A stretch of 33,829 nucleotides of DNA from Gammaproteobacteria bacterium (GCA_030950195.1 JAUZRS010000306.1:1-33829), one strand, 5' to 3'. Positions 7,663 through 16,386 are shown, counted from the first letter of the stretch. The notes: a model not told the origin generated them from the letters alone. Program-made: numbers and translations.

Positions 7663-7814
7663 CAGGGATTGTTCTGTAGGCTGAAAAATGTGACGGAGTT
7701 GGGCTATTGGTGGAGTTTGTTGTTACAAATCAGCTGTTGTTGTTGATGCTCTTCATGTAATGTTCGCCCTAAATTTTCCCAGCACACGCAAGCTCAATTG
7801 GTGACACAGAACCT

Positions 7815-8684
7815 ATGAATGACAAAACGATAGCAACCCACAACGGTAATTTTCACGCAGATGATGTGTTCAGTATTGCTGCATTTAGGCTCCTATTCTC
7901 CTCTTTTAAGCTGATTCGCACCCGAGATTTAGAGCGGATCGCTAAGGCTGATATTGTGGTCGATGTTGGTGGTGAATATGACCCAGAGACGGGGCGTTTT
8001 GATCATCATCAGCGCGGTGGTGCTGGTGAGCGCGAAAACGGAATTCCTTACTCTTCATTTGGTTTGATTTGGCAGAAGTACGGTTTAGAGCTGTGTGAAG
8101 GCAATCAAAAGGTGGCCAATGCCGTTGATGCCGGTCTGGTCTCAACGATTGATGCCATTGATTGTGGTCATGTCGAAGGTGTTTCTGAAGGCATTAGCCT
8201 GAGCCAAACCATCGGCATGTTTAACCCAACGTGGCAAGAAAAGAGTCACTTTGATAGTTGCTTTGATGAAGCGGTCGAATTTGCTTCGCGGGTTTTAACC
8301 CGCTTTATTGCTTCGGCTAACGGTGGCATCAGTGCAAAAGAGATTGTGGCCAAAGCGATTGATCATGCCGATGACCCAAGGGTGATTGTGTTGGAAAGAT
8401 ACACGCCGTGGAAAAGAACGGTTCAGGCACTGTCTAAAGAAGCCCTTTACATGGTTTATCCTTCTCATACGGGGCAGTGGAGAGTTCAAACCGTACCTGT
8501 TGAGCTGGGTTCATTTGAAAATAGAAAACCGTTGCCTAAACCGTGGGCGGGTCTGTCGGACAGAGAGTTGCAAGAGGTGACGGGGCTTGAGGATGCGATG
8601 TTCTGCCATAACGGTCTGTTTATCGCGGGTGCAGAGTCCTTTGAGAGCGCGATGAAAATGGCCTCTATAGCGATTGAGGCGTAA
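7815..8684 (+). CDS. MYG1 family protein (DHH-like putative exonuclease)
   Basis: 289 residues. The N-terminal T-H-N-G-N-F-H-A-D-D-V (8-18) and V-D-V-G-G-E-Y-D-P followed by G-R-F-D-H-H-Q (near 59-65) are the signature of the MYG1/UPF0160 family, related to DHH phosphoesterases. These conserved His and Asp residues would bind metal. Eukaryotic MYG1 has been described as a 3'-5' RNA exonuclease; the bacterial members are mostly uncharacterised. The C-terminal half contains the family blocks V-L-E-R-Y-T-P-W and V-Y-P-S-H-T-G-Q-W, and the conserved W-A-G-L near 247. Length is normal for bacterial members. The gene is monocistronic, divergent from the operon to its left and convergent with the lipoprotein gene to its right. 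The ribosome-binding site is weak. Confidence 0.9.
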   Translation: MNDKTIATHNGNFHADDVFSIAAFRLLFSSFKLIRTRDLERIAKADIVVDVGGEYDPETGRFDHHQRGGAGERENGIPYSSFGLIWQKYGLELCEGNQKVANAVDAGLVSTIDAIDCGHVEGVSEGISLSQTIGMFNPTWQEKSHFDSCFDEAVEFASRVLTRFIASANGGISAKEIVAKAIDHADDPRVIVLERYTPWKRTVQALSKEALYMVYPSHTGQWRVQTVPVELGSFENRKPLPKPWAGLSDRELQEVTGLEDAMFCHNGLFIAGAESFESAMKMASIAIEA

Positions 8685-8754
8685 TAAATTGGCTTGTAGA
8701 AGCAGCTCAACGGGTCAAAGAACAAAGGCTACATGATCAAAGCCGCTCTTATGA

Positions 8755-9462
8755 TCAGCGTTTTTTCTGAATACGGTGTTGCCATTTTTTCAGTACTTCA
8801 GTTGGGCAGTCGCCTTCAATGCATTTCACCAAATAATCGGCTTTGTCGCAGTTTTCTTGGCAGTAGCTGATTTTATAGCGACCGCACTGTGTTGAATTTT
8901 TATCAAATTCGGCTACACAAGCCGCGTAATAATCATTGCAGGCGGCTTCTTTTGAAACGGGTTTTTGCTGCTTGATTTGGTCGATATTATTTTGGTGCAG
9001 TTGGCAGCCGTGTGAACAGTGCAGGTATGATTTTTTAACCTGTTGGTATTCGTGCTGTTTGCGTTTAAATTGACGTGAACAGGAAAAAGTACCGTTATTG
9101 ATCGCACAATTTTGTTGCAAAAAGTAGGAGAGCTGTGTCTCTTGGTGCTGGAGTTCAGCACAATGATGGTCGCAATTGGTGTAGGCTTCGGTGGCATCCA
9201 GCAGAGCGTGGTTGTAGTGATTGAGTTGTTCTTGATAGAGTTGGCTGTGATTGATTTTGCAGACATCCACCTGTGATTTATGTTCGGTACGGCAGCGTAA
9301 ATTTACCTGTTTTGCTTTGTAGAGGCAGTTTTTCGCGTTGTCTGGGTAGAGGTCTTTGATGGCGTATTTGGGCGAGCAAGCCGCCAATAAAACAAGGCTG
9401 CTGAGCAGTAGCAGCGATAAAGCGCGTTTGCTGATAAAAGAGAGGGGGTTGCTGCTGCGCAT
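8755..9462 (-). CDS. Cysteine-rich lipoprotein of unknown function
   Basis: 235 residues. A lipoprotein signal peptide is clear: a basic start, the hydrophobic run A-L-S-L-L-L-L-S-S-L-V-L and the lipobox L-A-A-C with C29 as the acylated cysteine. The residue after Cys is Ser, which favours outer-membrane sorting. The mature protein contains 16 further cysteines, many in C-x3-C, C-x4-C or C-x6-C spacing (T-N-C-D-H-H-C, L-H-C-S-H-G-C, A-A-C-N-D-Y-Y-A-A-C, S-Y-C-Q-E-N-C), and many His and Gln residues, suggesting a disulfide-stabilised helical fold. No CxxCH haem site and no known domain is recognised. It has no obvious operon partner. Confidence 0.75.
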   Translation of the reverse strand: MRSSNPLSFISKRALSLLLLSSLVLLAACSPKYAIKDLYPDNAKNCLYKAKQVNLRCRTEHKSQVDVCKINHSQLYQEQLNHYNHALLDATEAYTNCDHHCAELQHQETQLSYFLQQNCAINNGTFSCSRQFKRKQHEYQQVKKSYLHCSHGCQLHQNNIDQIKQQKPVSKEAACNDYYAACVAEFDKNSTQCGRYKISYCQENCDKADYLVKCIEGDCPTEVLKKWQHRIQKKR

Positions 9463-9531
9463 ACGAACGGCTCCTGAAAATAGGCTATTAATCGTAATAC
9501 TACAGTTTAAGTGCCACTCTTATCGGAGTGC

Positions 9532-10296
9532 TTATAAAAACCCCGACAGACCGCGTTTTGAGGGTGAATCCAACCACTGTTGCAGCCGTTTTATCTCTGC
9601 GGTCTGCTCTAGTTCAGACAAATCTTTTGTGCCATTTTTAATGAGGCGGTAGGCTTGCTCGACGATTTTAAAGGCCGCGCCTTTGATGCCGTTGCGGCGC
9701 AGACCAATGCTGTTGAGGCGGTAATGTTTCAACGGCTGACCGGCGCTCATGGTGAAGGGCAGAATGTCTTTGCGGGTACCGGTAAAGGCGGCGATCATTG
9801 AGTAGGCACCAATGCGGCAGAATTGATGAACCAGTGCGCCCGCACCGAGAGTGACGCGGTCGTCAACGTGGGTGTGGCCACCCAAACCGGCGTTGTTGGC
9901 CATAATCACGTAATCCCCCAGCGTGCAGTCGTGACCAACGTGAGTGTTGCCCATCAGATAACAGTGGTTGCCAATCCGAGTGATGCGTTCATCAGAGGTG
10001 GCGCGGTGAATGGTGGCCGCTTCACGAATGACGTTGTGCGCGCCGATCTCGACCCAGGTTTCGCGCTGATCAAAACTGAGGTCTTGTGGCAGATCGCCCA
10101 GCACCGCATGGGCGTGGATTTTATTGCCGTTGCCCATACGAACGAAGTTGTGAATGACCGCATGAGGGCCGATTTCGCAGTCATCACCGATGATGACATG
10201 ATCGTCGATAATGGCGTAGGGGTGGATTTTTACCCGCTCACCCAGCTGAGCTTGGGCGGAGACGATGGCGCTGGGGTGGATCTGATCTGTCATCAA
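9532..10296 (-). CDS. lpxA: LpxA-type UDP-N-acetylglucosamine O-acyltransferase
   Basis: 254 residues. The protein is a left-handed beta-helix of hexapeptide repeats (I-H-P-S-A-I, V-K-I-H-P-Y-A-I-I, C-E-I-G-P-H-A-V-I). The LpxA active site is present: N-T-H-V-G-H-D-C-T with catalytic H122 (E. coli H125), V-H-Q-F-C (156-160), and G-L-R-R-N-G in the C-terminal helical part. The segment L-P-Q-D-L-S-F matches V-N-Q-D-L-K-Y of E. coli. LpxA moves a hydroxyacyl chain from ACP to the 3-OH of UDP-GlcNAc, the first step of lipid A synthesis. Here it stands apart from the usual lpxD-fabZ-lpxA-lpxB order and follows rnd by 7 bp, so it may be a relocated or second copy. AGG eight bases before the first of two adjacent ATG codons supports this start. 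Confidence 0.85.
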   Translation of the reverse strand: MMTDQIHPSAIVSAQAQLGERVKIHPYAIIDDHVIIGDDCEIGPHAVIHNFVRMGNGNKIHAHAVLGDLPQDLSFDQRETWVEIGAHNVIREAATIHRATSDERITRIGNHCYLMGNTHVGHDCTLGDYVIMANNAGLGGHTHVDDRVTLGAGALVHQFCRIGAYSMIAAFTGTRKDILPFTMSAGQPLKHYRLNSIGLRRNGIKGAAFKIVEQAYRLIKNGTKDLSELEQTAEIKRLQQWLDSPSKRGLSGFL

Positions 10297-10303
10297 TAAA
10301 ACC

Positions 10304-11467
10304 TCACTCTGGGTTGCGGTTGAGGGTCAGTTTTCCCCCTTTGACCGACAGGTTAGCTGTCCCATTGAGCAGCGCTTGCAGATCGGCACCGATCATTTTA
10401 TTGCGCCAGCCGCTGAGCAGAATCAGGTCAGTGTCGCCTTGGGTAAATTTCAGCAATTCTTTGCGTTGGGTGATGACATTGGGGTTGAGGGACTGTTCTT
10501 CTGCTCGTTGGCGCACCATCGCCATCAGCAGATCAGCAACCGCTTCATGCTCTGCTTTGGGGCGTTTCTTTTTCATAAAGGCTGGCAGAGGTTGAGGCTG
10601 TTGCTGACGGGCTTCACTGAGCAGTTTCAGCAGCACTTTGCCGGTCTGTTTAACAAACCGATCTGTGAGGCCGCGAATGTGCCCCAGCTCGGTCTGATTG
10701 TTTGGTTTTTGCAGTGCCAGATCGAGTATTACCTCGTCTTTGAGCAGCCATTTGCGCGGCAGATTTTTTTTCTGCGCCTGCTCTTCACGCCAAATGCAGA
10801 GCTGCTGGGCGATGGAGAGGGACTCCCCTTTCAGTCGTTCTAAGCCGCGCAGTTTTTGCCAGATGGTGTTGGGGTCAATCTGATAACGCCCTGTGTCTGT
10901 GAGGGCTTGAAAGTCGTCGCTGAGCCATTGAAGGCGATCTTTCTGTTGCAGCTGTTGTTGCAGTTTTTTGTAGACCTGGCCTAGGTAGATCACGTCGTCG
11001 GCAGCGTAGTTGATCTGCGCTTCGGGCAGTGGGCGGCGGGTCCAGTCGGCGCGGGAGTGGGCTTTTTCCAGCTGCACACCAAGCACTTCATTAACCAAGT
11101 TGGCGTAACCGATCTGTTCGTTGTGGCCGAGCAGTGGCGCGGCGATTTGGGTATCAAACAGCGGGCTGGGCAGGCGACCATTGAGCTGGAAGAGAATCTC
11201 CAGATCTTGGCTACCCGCGTGAAAAATTTTGGTGATATTGGGGTTATCAAACAGCGGTAGCAACGGGTCGAGGTTGGGCAGCGCGAGGGGATCAATGCAG
11301 GCGGTGATCTCATCGGTAGCCAGTTGCAGCAGGCAGAGCTGTGGGTAGTAGGTTTTTTCTCGTAAGAACTCGGTGTCCAGTGCGATCCAAGGGGCATCGT
11401 GCAGCTGTTGGCAGAGTTGTTCGAGGGCGGCGGGGGTGTCGATGTATTGAATGGGGTTTGCGTTCAT
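10304..11467 (-). CDS. rnd: Ribonuclease D
   Basis: 387 residues from ATG at 11467; the 35 extra codons of the longer frame do not resemble RNase D. The DEDDy exonuclease domain is complete: W-I-A-L-D-T-E-F (Asp and Glu), F-H-A-G-S-Q-D-L-E, and Y-A-A-D-D-V-I-Y with the Tyr-x3-Asp motif. Residues near 200-285 form the first HRDC domain (W-x-x-E-x-A-x-x-K-N-L-P-R-K-W-L-L-K-D) and a second weaker HRDC region follows. Length is close to the 375-residue E. coli enzyme. RNase D trims 3' ends of tRNA precursors and other structured RNAs. It is transcribed divergently from argG and is probably co-transcribed with lpxA. Confidence 0.92.
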   Translation of the reverse strand: MNANPIQYIDTPAALEQLCQQLHDAPWIALDTEFLREKTYYPQLCLLQLATDEITACIDPLALPNLDPLLPLFDNPNITKIFHAGSQDLEILFQLNGRLPSPLFDTQIAAPLLGHNEQIGYANLVNEVLGVQLEKAHSRADWTRRPLPEAQINYAADDVIYLGQVYKKLQQQLQQKDRLQWLSDDFQALTDTGRYQIDPNTIWQKLRGLERLKGESLSIAQQLCIWREEQAQKKNLPRKWLLKDEVILDLALQKPNNQTELGHIRGLTDRFVKQTGKVLLKLLSEARQQQPQPLPAFMKKKRPKAEHEAVADLLMAMVRQRAEEQSLNPNVITQRKELLKFTQGDTDLILLSGWRNKMIGADLQALLNGTANLSVKGGKLTLNRNPE

Positions 11468-11534
11468 GGTGGCAGAATAGCAGGCTTGCCCGTTTCTGGG
11501 TAGAGGGCTGGAAAAAGTGAATAAAAAGAGCCTC

Positions 11535-11564
11535 TCACAACACTGGGCCGCTTTGGTGTAGAAT
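11535..11564 (+). promoter_or_regulatory. Candidate argG promoter
   Basis: TAGAAT (11559-11564) matches the -10 consensus at five of six positions and is followed by a GC-rich discriminator (CCCCGC). The -35 is weak (TCACAA at 11535-11540 with an 18-bp spacer). It lies about 50 bp before the argG start in the 145-bp divergent region with rnd. No clear ARG-box was found. Confidence 0.35.
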
Positions 11565-11612
11565 CCCCGCACTGTTTTTACGCCTATCTCAGCCTTTTAG
11601 GGGAATTTGTTC

Positions 11613-12830
11613 ATGTCGGATACAAAAAAAGTCGTTTTAGCTTACTCGGGTGGTCTGGATACCTCGGTGATCTTGAAGTGGTTGGAAGAGGAGCACGACT
11701 GCGAAGTGGTCACGTTCACCGCTGACATCGGTCAAGGCGAAGAGGTTGAACCGGCGCGCGCCAAAGCGGAAGCGATGGGCGTGAAAGAGATTTACATCGA
11801 AGATCTGCGCGAAGAGTTTGTCCGTGATTATGTTTATCCCATGTTCCGCGCCAACGCCATTTACGAAGGTGAATACTTGCTTGGTACTTCTATTGCCCGC
11901 CCGCTTATCGCCAAACGTCTGGTGGAGATCGCGCAAGAGACCGGTGCCTATGCCATCTCCCACGGTGCGACGGGTAAAGGCAACGATCAGATCCGTTTTG
12001 AGCTGGGTGCCTATGCCTTGATGCCTGATGTCAAAGTGATTGCACCGTGGCGTGAGTGGGATCTGCTCTCGCGGGAAAAATTGATGACCTACGCTGCCAA
12101 ACACGGTATCCCCGTGGATTACGCCAAAGCAGGTAAAAAATCCCCTTATTCAATGGACGCCAATCTGCTGCACATCTCTTACGAAGGTGGCATGTTGGAA
12201 GATCCGTGGGCGGAGGCCAACGACGAAGAGATGTGGCGCTGGACACGCTCTCCTGAGCAAGCCCCTGATCAAGCCACTTACATCGAGCTGGGGTTTGAAA
12301 AGGGCGATGTGGTCTCCATTGACGGCGCGGCCATGACTCCAGCACAGGTGCTGACGTATTTGAATAAAGTCGGTGGTGAAAACGGCATTGGTCGGGATGA
12401 CATCGTTGAAAATCGTTACGTGGGAATGAAATCCCGTGGTTGTTATGAAACCCCAGGTGGCACCATTTTGCTCAAAGCGCATAGGGCGATGGAGTCGTTA
12501 ACGATGGATCGTGAATTGATGCACCTGAAAGATGAGTTGATGCCCCGTTACGCACAGATGATCTACAACGGTTACTGGTGGGCACCTGAGCGCACCGCTA
12601 TGCAAGCCTTGATTGATGCCTCGCAGGAGAATGTCAACGGCATCGTGCGTCTCAAGCTCTATAAGGGCAACGTGATGGTCGCAGGTCGTCAGTCCGTCAG
12701 CGATTCGTTGTTTGATGAAAACATTGCGACCTTTGAAGACGATGCCGGTGCTTACGATCAGAAAGACGCGGACGGTTTCATTAAACTCAATGCTCTGCGC
12801 TTGCGCATTGCCGCCAATCGTCGAGGTTAA
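11613..12830 (+). CDS. argG: Argininosuccinate synthase
   Basis: 405 residues from ATG at 11613, chosen because AGGGGA ends eight bases upstream; the TTG two codons earlier is not needed. The N-type ATP pyrophosphatase loop A-Y-S-G-G-L-D-T-S is at the N-terminus, followed by F-T-A-D-I-G-Q, the citrulline/aspartate-binding [15 protein letters not shown] and the [11 protein letters not shown] block. It condenses citrulline and aspartate with ATP to argininosuccinate, the penultimate step of arginine synthesis. Length is typical of the short (type I) form. It starts a plus-strand run argG-gloA-DUF2892; argH is not in the window. Confidence 0.97.
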   Translation: MSDTKKVVLAYSGGLDTSVILKWLEEEHDCEVVTFTADIGQGEEVEPARAKAEAMGVKEIYIEDLREEFVRDYVYPMFRANAIYEGEYLLGTSIARPLIAKRLVEIAQETGAYAISHGATGKGNDQIRFELGAYALMPDVKVIAPWREWDLLSREKLMTYAAKHGIPVDYAKAGKKSPYSMDANLLHISYEGGMLEDPWAEANDEEMWRWTRSPEQAPDQATYIELGFEKGDVVSIDGAAMTPAQVLTYLNKVGGENGIGRDDIVENRYVGMKSRGCYETPGGTILLKAHRAMESLTMDRELMHLKDELMPRYAQMIYNGYWWAPERTAMQALIDASQENVNGIVRLKLYKGNVMVAGRQSVSDSLFDENIATFEDDAGAYDQKDADGFIKLNALRLRIAANRRG

Positions 12831-12832
12831 TT

Positions 12833-13234
12833 ATGCGAATTTTGCACACCATGTTGCGGGTCGGTGATTTGGATCGTTCGATTCAGTTTTACACCGAGGT
12901 GTTGGGGATGAAACTTTTGCGTCGTAAGGAGTATCCAAAGGGCGAATTCACATTGGCCTTTGTGGGTTACGGCTCAGAAGCAGAAAATGCGGTGCTGGAG
13001 TTAACCTACAATTGGGATACCTCAAGCTATACTCAAGGTTCTGGTTTTGGTCATCTGGCTCTGGAAGTGGACGATGTCTATCAGGCGGTCAGTCAAATTC
13101 GAGATAAGGGGGGTAAAGTACTTCGTGAGGCGGGGCCGATGAACGCAGGTCAAACGATCATTGCTTTTGTTGAAGATCCCGATGGCTATGAAATTGAGTT
13201 GTTGGGTACAGAGCGTCATCAAGAACCATTGTAG
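12833..13234 (+). CDS. gloA: Lactoylglutathione lyase (glyoxalase I)
   Basis: 133 residues, the size of E. coli GloA (135). The four metal ligands known for the E. coli enzyme are at identical positions: H5, E56, H74 and E122. The signature [11 protein letters not shown]-x-F-Y is intact. The enzyme isomerises the hemithioacetal of methylglyoxal and glutathione to S-lactoylglutathione. The short form lacking the extra loop is usually Ni/Co-activated. It begins two bases after the argG stop with GAGG overlapping the end of argG, so it is translated from the same message. Confidence 0.95.
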   Translation: MRILHTMLRVGDLDRSIQFYTEVLGMKLLRRKEYPKGEFTLAFVGYGSEAENAVLELTYNWDTSSYTQGSGFGHLALEVDDVYQAVSQIRDKGGKVLREAGPMNAGQTIIAFVEDPDGYEIELLGTERHQEPL

Positions 13235-13267
13235 CGATGTTTATCATCGTTTTTTGAGGTGAATATT

Positions 13268-13453
13268 ATGGCTGTTACCGTTAATGTTGGAAAAGCAGAT
13301 AAAATAATTCGGGTGATATTGGGTTTGTCAATTATTGCCGGAGGGGTGATTTTTCAGAGTTGGTGGGGGTTGGTGGGTGCGGTTTCACTGACTACTGCTG
13401 CGATGGGTTGGTGTCCGACGTATTTGATCTTTGGCATCAATACCAATAAATAA
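13268..13453 (+). CDS. DUF2892 (YgaP-type membrane domain) protein
   Basis: 61 residues from ATG at 13268; GAGGTGA (13256-13262) sits five bases upstream, so the GTG inside that site is rejected. The sequence starts with V-G-K-A-D-K-I-I-R-V-I-L-G-L, then a first membrane helix, a W-W-G-L-V-G turn and a second helix ending M-G-W-C-P-T-Y. This is the DUF2892 pattern, found as a stand-alone inner-membrane protein or attached to rhodanese domains as in YgaP. Its one cysteine lies in the conserved G-W-C-P motif. No specific function is established. It is the last gene before a probable terminator and lies 33 bp after gloA. Confidence 0.85.
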   Translation: MAVTVNVGKADKIIRVILGLSIIAGGVIFQSWWGLVGAVSLTTAAMGWCPTYLIFGINTNK

Positions 13454-13470
13454 ACGACTTCGATGTTATC

Positions 13471-13500
13471 AAAAGACCCTCTAATAGCAGGCCTTTTTGT
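13471..13500. terminator. Possible bidirectional terminator between convergent genes
   Basis: AAAAG-a-CC (13471-13478) pairs with GG-c-CTTTT (13490-13497) across an 11-nt loop with one mismatch, and a T-run follows on the plus strand. It lies between the convergent DUF2892 and GGDEF genes and could serve both. Confidence 0.4.
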
Positions 13501-13506
13501 GTCCGT

Positions 13507-14544
13507 TTAAAAGAACAGATCGACGCTGCCTTCTTCTTGTTGTGGCCGTTGCAGAAGCTGGTTGGAGATCAATAGCTGGTAGCCGAAAACCGCATTACGA
13601 CCGTGTTCTTTAGCGTAGTAGAGGGCTTGATCGGCTTGTTCTAGGACGGTGGGTGGGTAATCGTGTTCTCTGATTTTTGAGTAACCGATGCTGATGGTGA
13701 TGTTGCCCACCGAAGGAAATTGAAACTGTTCAATGCTGTGGCGAAAGCGTTCTAAGGTCTGTGCTGCCATCTCCTCCGGGATCGGTTCTAATACGATGAC
13801 AAATTCCTCACCGCCAAAACGAAACAACAGGTCGCTGCTGCGGAAAAAGGACTTCATCTGCTGAGAGAGCAGCAACAATACCTCATCACCGTACAGATGA
13901 CCGTAGTCGTCGTTTACCCGTTTGAAAAAATCAATGTCTAAAATAGCCAGCCATGCGTTGCTCTCTTGCTGGGGTTCGCGTTGTTGCTGAACGGCACTGT
14001 AATCCTGCTGTTGGTCACGCTGTCGAGTCAATAGTTTGGCTAATTTTTTATCAAAGGTGCGGCGGTTGAAGATGCCGGTCAGCTTGTCGCGTTCACTTTC
14101 ATTCAGAATAAACAGATAATTTTGGTAAATTTTTAGCAGATTTTTGAGCAGTGCTAACTGGCCTTGCACGGTGTCAGGGCCGCTGATTTTTATTGCGGCG
14201 GTTATTTTATTTTCACTTGAAATGGGAAAGAGACTGATGTGCAAGGAGGCTTTTTGATAGTGAACAACCTTGCCCTGTTCTAAGCACTGGCTTAGCGGTG
14301 CATCAGCGAAGATGGTGTGTTGATTGGTGCGCCACTGATGGCAAAAAAAACGCTGTTGGCTGTTGGATATATCCAGCCTCAGCAGTTCTTCCGCTTGTGT
14401 GTCGTGTTCTTGGCTGGTTTGGTAGAGCGAGATGGAATGGCAGGGGATCAATTCTGCGATGGCGACGAGGAAGCTCTGGTTGAGTGAATCGACGTCGTTT
14501 TGTTGGGTGATGTCAGCGACCATTGATAAGGTTTTATGTTCCAT
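13507..14544 (-). CDS. Diguanylate cyclase with N-terminal GAF-like sensor region
   Basis: 345 residues from ATG at 14544; a TTG seven codons upstream is the alternative and neither has a good ribosome-binding site. Residues 1-150 have no signal peptide or membrane helix and look like a GAF-type sensor (L-V-A-I-A-E-L-I-P-C-H-S-I-S-L-Y). The GGDEF domain spans about 150-325: R-D-K-L-T-G-I-F-N-R-R, D203-I-D-F-F-K, N-D-x-x-G-H-x-x-G-D and the active-site motif G-G-E-E-F at 244-248. The inhibitory I-site R-S-S-D (235-238) lies five residues before it, as in product-inhibited cyclases. It should make c-di-GMP from two GTP. An unusual low-complexity Q-rich insertion (Q-R-D-Q-Q-Q and Q-Q-Q-R-E-P-Q-Q) at 175-195 interrupts the domain. 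Confidence 0.9.
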   Translation of the reverse strand: MEHKTLSMVADITQQNDVDSLNQSFLVAIAELIPCHSISLYQTSQEHDTQAEELLRLDISNSQQRFFCHQWRTNQHTIFADAPLSQCLEQGKVVHYQKASLHISLFPISSENKITAAIKISGPDTVQGQLALLKNLLKIYQNYLFILNESERDKLTGIFNRRTFDKKLAKLLTRQRDQQQDYSAVQQQREPQQESNAWLAILDIDFFKRVNDDYGHLYGDEVLLLLSQQMKSFFRSSDLLFRFGGEEFVIVLEPIPEEMAAQTLERFRHSIEQFQFPSVGNITISIGYSKIREHDYPPTVLEQADQALYYAKEHGRNAVFGYQLLISNQLLQRPQQEEGSVDLFF

Positions 14545-14594
14545 AGTGGAAATGAATGTAGGCAAAAATCTAGCCAGTCATTTTTTTTGGGCAC

Positions 14595-14621
14595 AAAAAA
14601 GGCAGCGTTGTTACGGCTGCC
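14595..14621 (-). terminator. Rho-independent terminator of rpoH
   Basis: On the minus strand a perfect 6-bp stem, GGCAGC/GCTGCC (14616-14621 and 14601-14606), with a 9-nt loop is followed by six T (14600-14595). It begins 26 bp after the rpoH stop codon and ends before the GGDEF start. Confidence 0.9.
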
Positions 14622-14646
14622 TGACAGAGTTTAAGTCTGTTTTGTT

Positions 14647-15516
14647 TTACGCTTCGATGCTGCCGCGCAATTTTTTCATCGCGCTTTTTTCCAATTGACG
14701 AATGCGCTCCGCAGAAACACCGTATTTGGCGGCCAGCTCGTGCAGGGTGGCTTTTTTCTCGCTTAACCAGCGCTGTTGCAGAATGTCTTGGCTGCGTTCA
14801 TCCAGATTTTTGAGGGAGTCGCTCAGCTGCGCTTGCTGCTGCTGCAGGTGGTCTTGATGTTCCAGCAGCAGAGCGGGATCGGCGTTTTCCTGTTGCAGAT
14901 AGGAGGAAGGTGAGATGCTGTGACTGTCGTCGCTCTGGTCGTTGCCCAGATCAAAAGGGGTGTCCTGATGACTGAGGCGAGACTCCATCTCCAGCACCGT
15001 TTCTGGCTTTACCCCCAGATCTTTGGCCACCGCTTGTACTTCGGCGTGGTTCAGCCAGCCGAGACGGGTTTTGGAGCTGCGCAGTTTGAAGAACAGTTTG
15101 CGCTGCGCTTTGGTGGTGGCGACTTTGACGATGCGCCAGTTGCGAATGACATATTCATGAATTTCAGCGCGAATCCAATGTACGGCAAAGGAGATCAAGC
15201 GCACGCCGACATCGGGGTCAAAACGTTTGACCGCTTTCATCAGACCGACGTTGCCCTCTTGAACCAGATCTGCCAGTGGCAGGCCGTAACCGTTGTAACC
15301 ACGGGCGATGTGAACCACGAAACGCAGCTGAGAGAGAACCAAACGACGAGCCGCCTCCAGATCGTTGTCGTGGCGCAGTTTGCGCGCCAGCTCTTGCTCT
15401 TCTTCAAGGCTAAAAACCGGAATCTCGGCAATGGTTTGCAGATAACCGCCCAAGTTGCCACCTGCGGGAGTGGGCATAGCGGTGTGATAATTGGAATTTA
15501 TTAGTGCCTTGCTCAT
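14647..15516 (-). CDS. rpoH: Heat-shock sigma factor sigma-32
   Basis: 289 residues, matching the usual 284-290. The RpoH box Q-R-K-L-F-F-K-L-R (138-146), which sets this family apart from other sigma-70 members, is present. Region 2 includes [19 protein letters not shown] (83-101) and region 4.2 ends with [15 protein letters not shown]. Sigma-32 directs RNA polymerase to chaperone and protease genes after heat or unfolded-protein stress. AAGG nine bases before the ATG is a modest ribosome-binding site. A 66-bp gap separates it from the receiver-protein gene; a weak promoter-like pair (GTTTCAC..., TAATAT at 15550-15555, minus) may lie in it, as rpoH genes usually have their own promoters. Confidence 0.96.
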   Translation of the reverse strand: MSKALINSNYHTAMPTPAGGNLGGYLQTIAEIPVFSLEEEQELARKLRHDNDLEAARRLVLSQLRFVVHIARGYNGYGLPLADLVQEGNVGLMKAVKRFDPDVGVRLISFAVHWIRAEIHEYVIRNWRIVKVATTKAQRKLFFKLRSSKTRLGWLNHAEVQAVAKDLGVKPETVLEMESRLSHQDTPFDLGNDQSDDSHSISPSSYLQQENADPALLLEHQDHLQQQQAQLSDSLKNLDERSQDILQQRWLSEKKATLHELAAKYGVSAERIRQLEKSAMKKLRGSIEA

Positions 15517-15582
15517 GAATCTACTACCTTAACGTGTTGCGTTTGTCTGATATTAGCACTGTTCATGGGTGTGAAACGAGGG

Positions 15583-16374
15583 CTAACCCCAAAAAATGCC
15601 TTGTAAGCGTTCTCTTAAGGCCTCGGCAGAGATGGGTTTGTTAATAAAGTAGTTGGCTCCGGCTTTGAAGGCTTCGGAGACCTGCTGACCGTCTCTGGGG
15701 TTGGCGGAGAGAATAATCACCGGCAACTGCTGAGGTGAGTAGTTTAAATCTGTACGGATCAATCCGACCAACTGCAAAGCGGAGAGTTCACCGGCCAGGC
15801 TGAGATCGCTGATGATCAGATCAAAGGCTTGGCCTTTGATGGGTTGGTGTTCTGTGATGATCTCCAGAGCTTGACGGGCATCGTTACTGTAGGTGACGGC
15901 GATGCCGAAGGTGTTGAGAATCGCTTGGAGACCGGCGGTGGTCGAGGCGCTGCTTTCCACATAGAGCACCCGCCGTCCTTTCAGGGTAGCGTTGCTGTTG
16001 GGCAAGTAACCTTTTAAGGCTTCAATGTAGCTTTGTAAGCCCTCTGATTTGTCAATGTAGTAGGTGATGTCGTCGGCGTACCCTTTCTGCTGCAAATGAT
16101 GGTCGGTATCGCCGGAGATTAGAATCACAGGGGTGGTGAGGTAGTTGGGCATCCGGCGTACCTTGGTCGCCAAACTAAGGCCGCTTTCGTCGGGCAGTTG
16201 CATCGCGGTGGTGATGCAGTCGAAGGTGTTGACCATCAACAGCCGGATTGCTTCGGCAGCACTGCCGCAGGAGATGACGCGAATATTCGGCAGTTCCTGC
16301 TGGATGCGAAGAGCTAGCAGTTTGCGAGCGGTTTTTGAGTTATCGACGATCAGTATGTGATTGAACTTGCGCAT
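15583..16374 (-). CDS. Double-receiver response regulator, first receiver degenerate
   Basis: 263 residues from ATG at 16374 (a GTG three codons upstream is possible). Two CheY-like receiver domains stand in tandem with no output domain. Receiver 2 (135-262) has D190 at the phosphorylation site (F-D-L-I-I-S-D), S223 and K246 (I-N-K-P), but only E140 of the acidic pair. Receiver 1 (5-124) has D11 and K109, but the phospho-acceptor position is A57 (F-D-C-I-T-T-A), so it cannot be phosphorylated normally. Such tandem proteins act as phosphate sinks, relays or protein-interaction modules. The gene is inserted between ftsX and rpoH, which are adjacent in most relatives I recall, and starts 12 bp after ftsX. 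No histidine kinase lies nearby. Confidence 0.85.
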   Translation of the reverse strand: MRKFNHILIVDNSKTARKLLALRIQQELPNIRVISCGSAAEAIRLLMVNTFDCITTAMQLPDESGLSLATKVRRMPNYLTTPVILISGDTDHHLQQKGYADDITYYIDKSEGLQSYIEALKGYLPNSNATLKGRRVLYVESSASTTAGLQAILNTFGIAVTYSNDARQALEIITEHQPIKGQAFDLIISDLSLAGELSALQLVGLIRTDLNYSPQQLPVIILSANPRDGQQVSEAFKAGANYFINKPISAEALRERLQGIFWG

Positions 16375-16386
16375 GAGGGTCACTGT

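Noticed and set aside
5689-7814. Search for a RiPP precursor peptide near the PqqD and ATP-grasp genes
   Set aside because: Gaps at 5689-5740 and 7609-7814 contain only very short frames (for example 8 codons), none with leader-core character.
9513-9528. CACTC/GAGTG hairpin after lpxA
   Set aside because: Five-bp stem without a T-run in the direction of lpxA; too weak to call a terminator.
14920-15504. 194-codon plus-strand frame opposite rpoH
   Set aside because: Entirely antisense to a well-conserved sigma factor, no recognisable domain or start signal.
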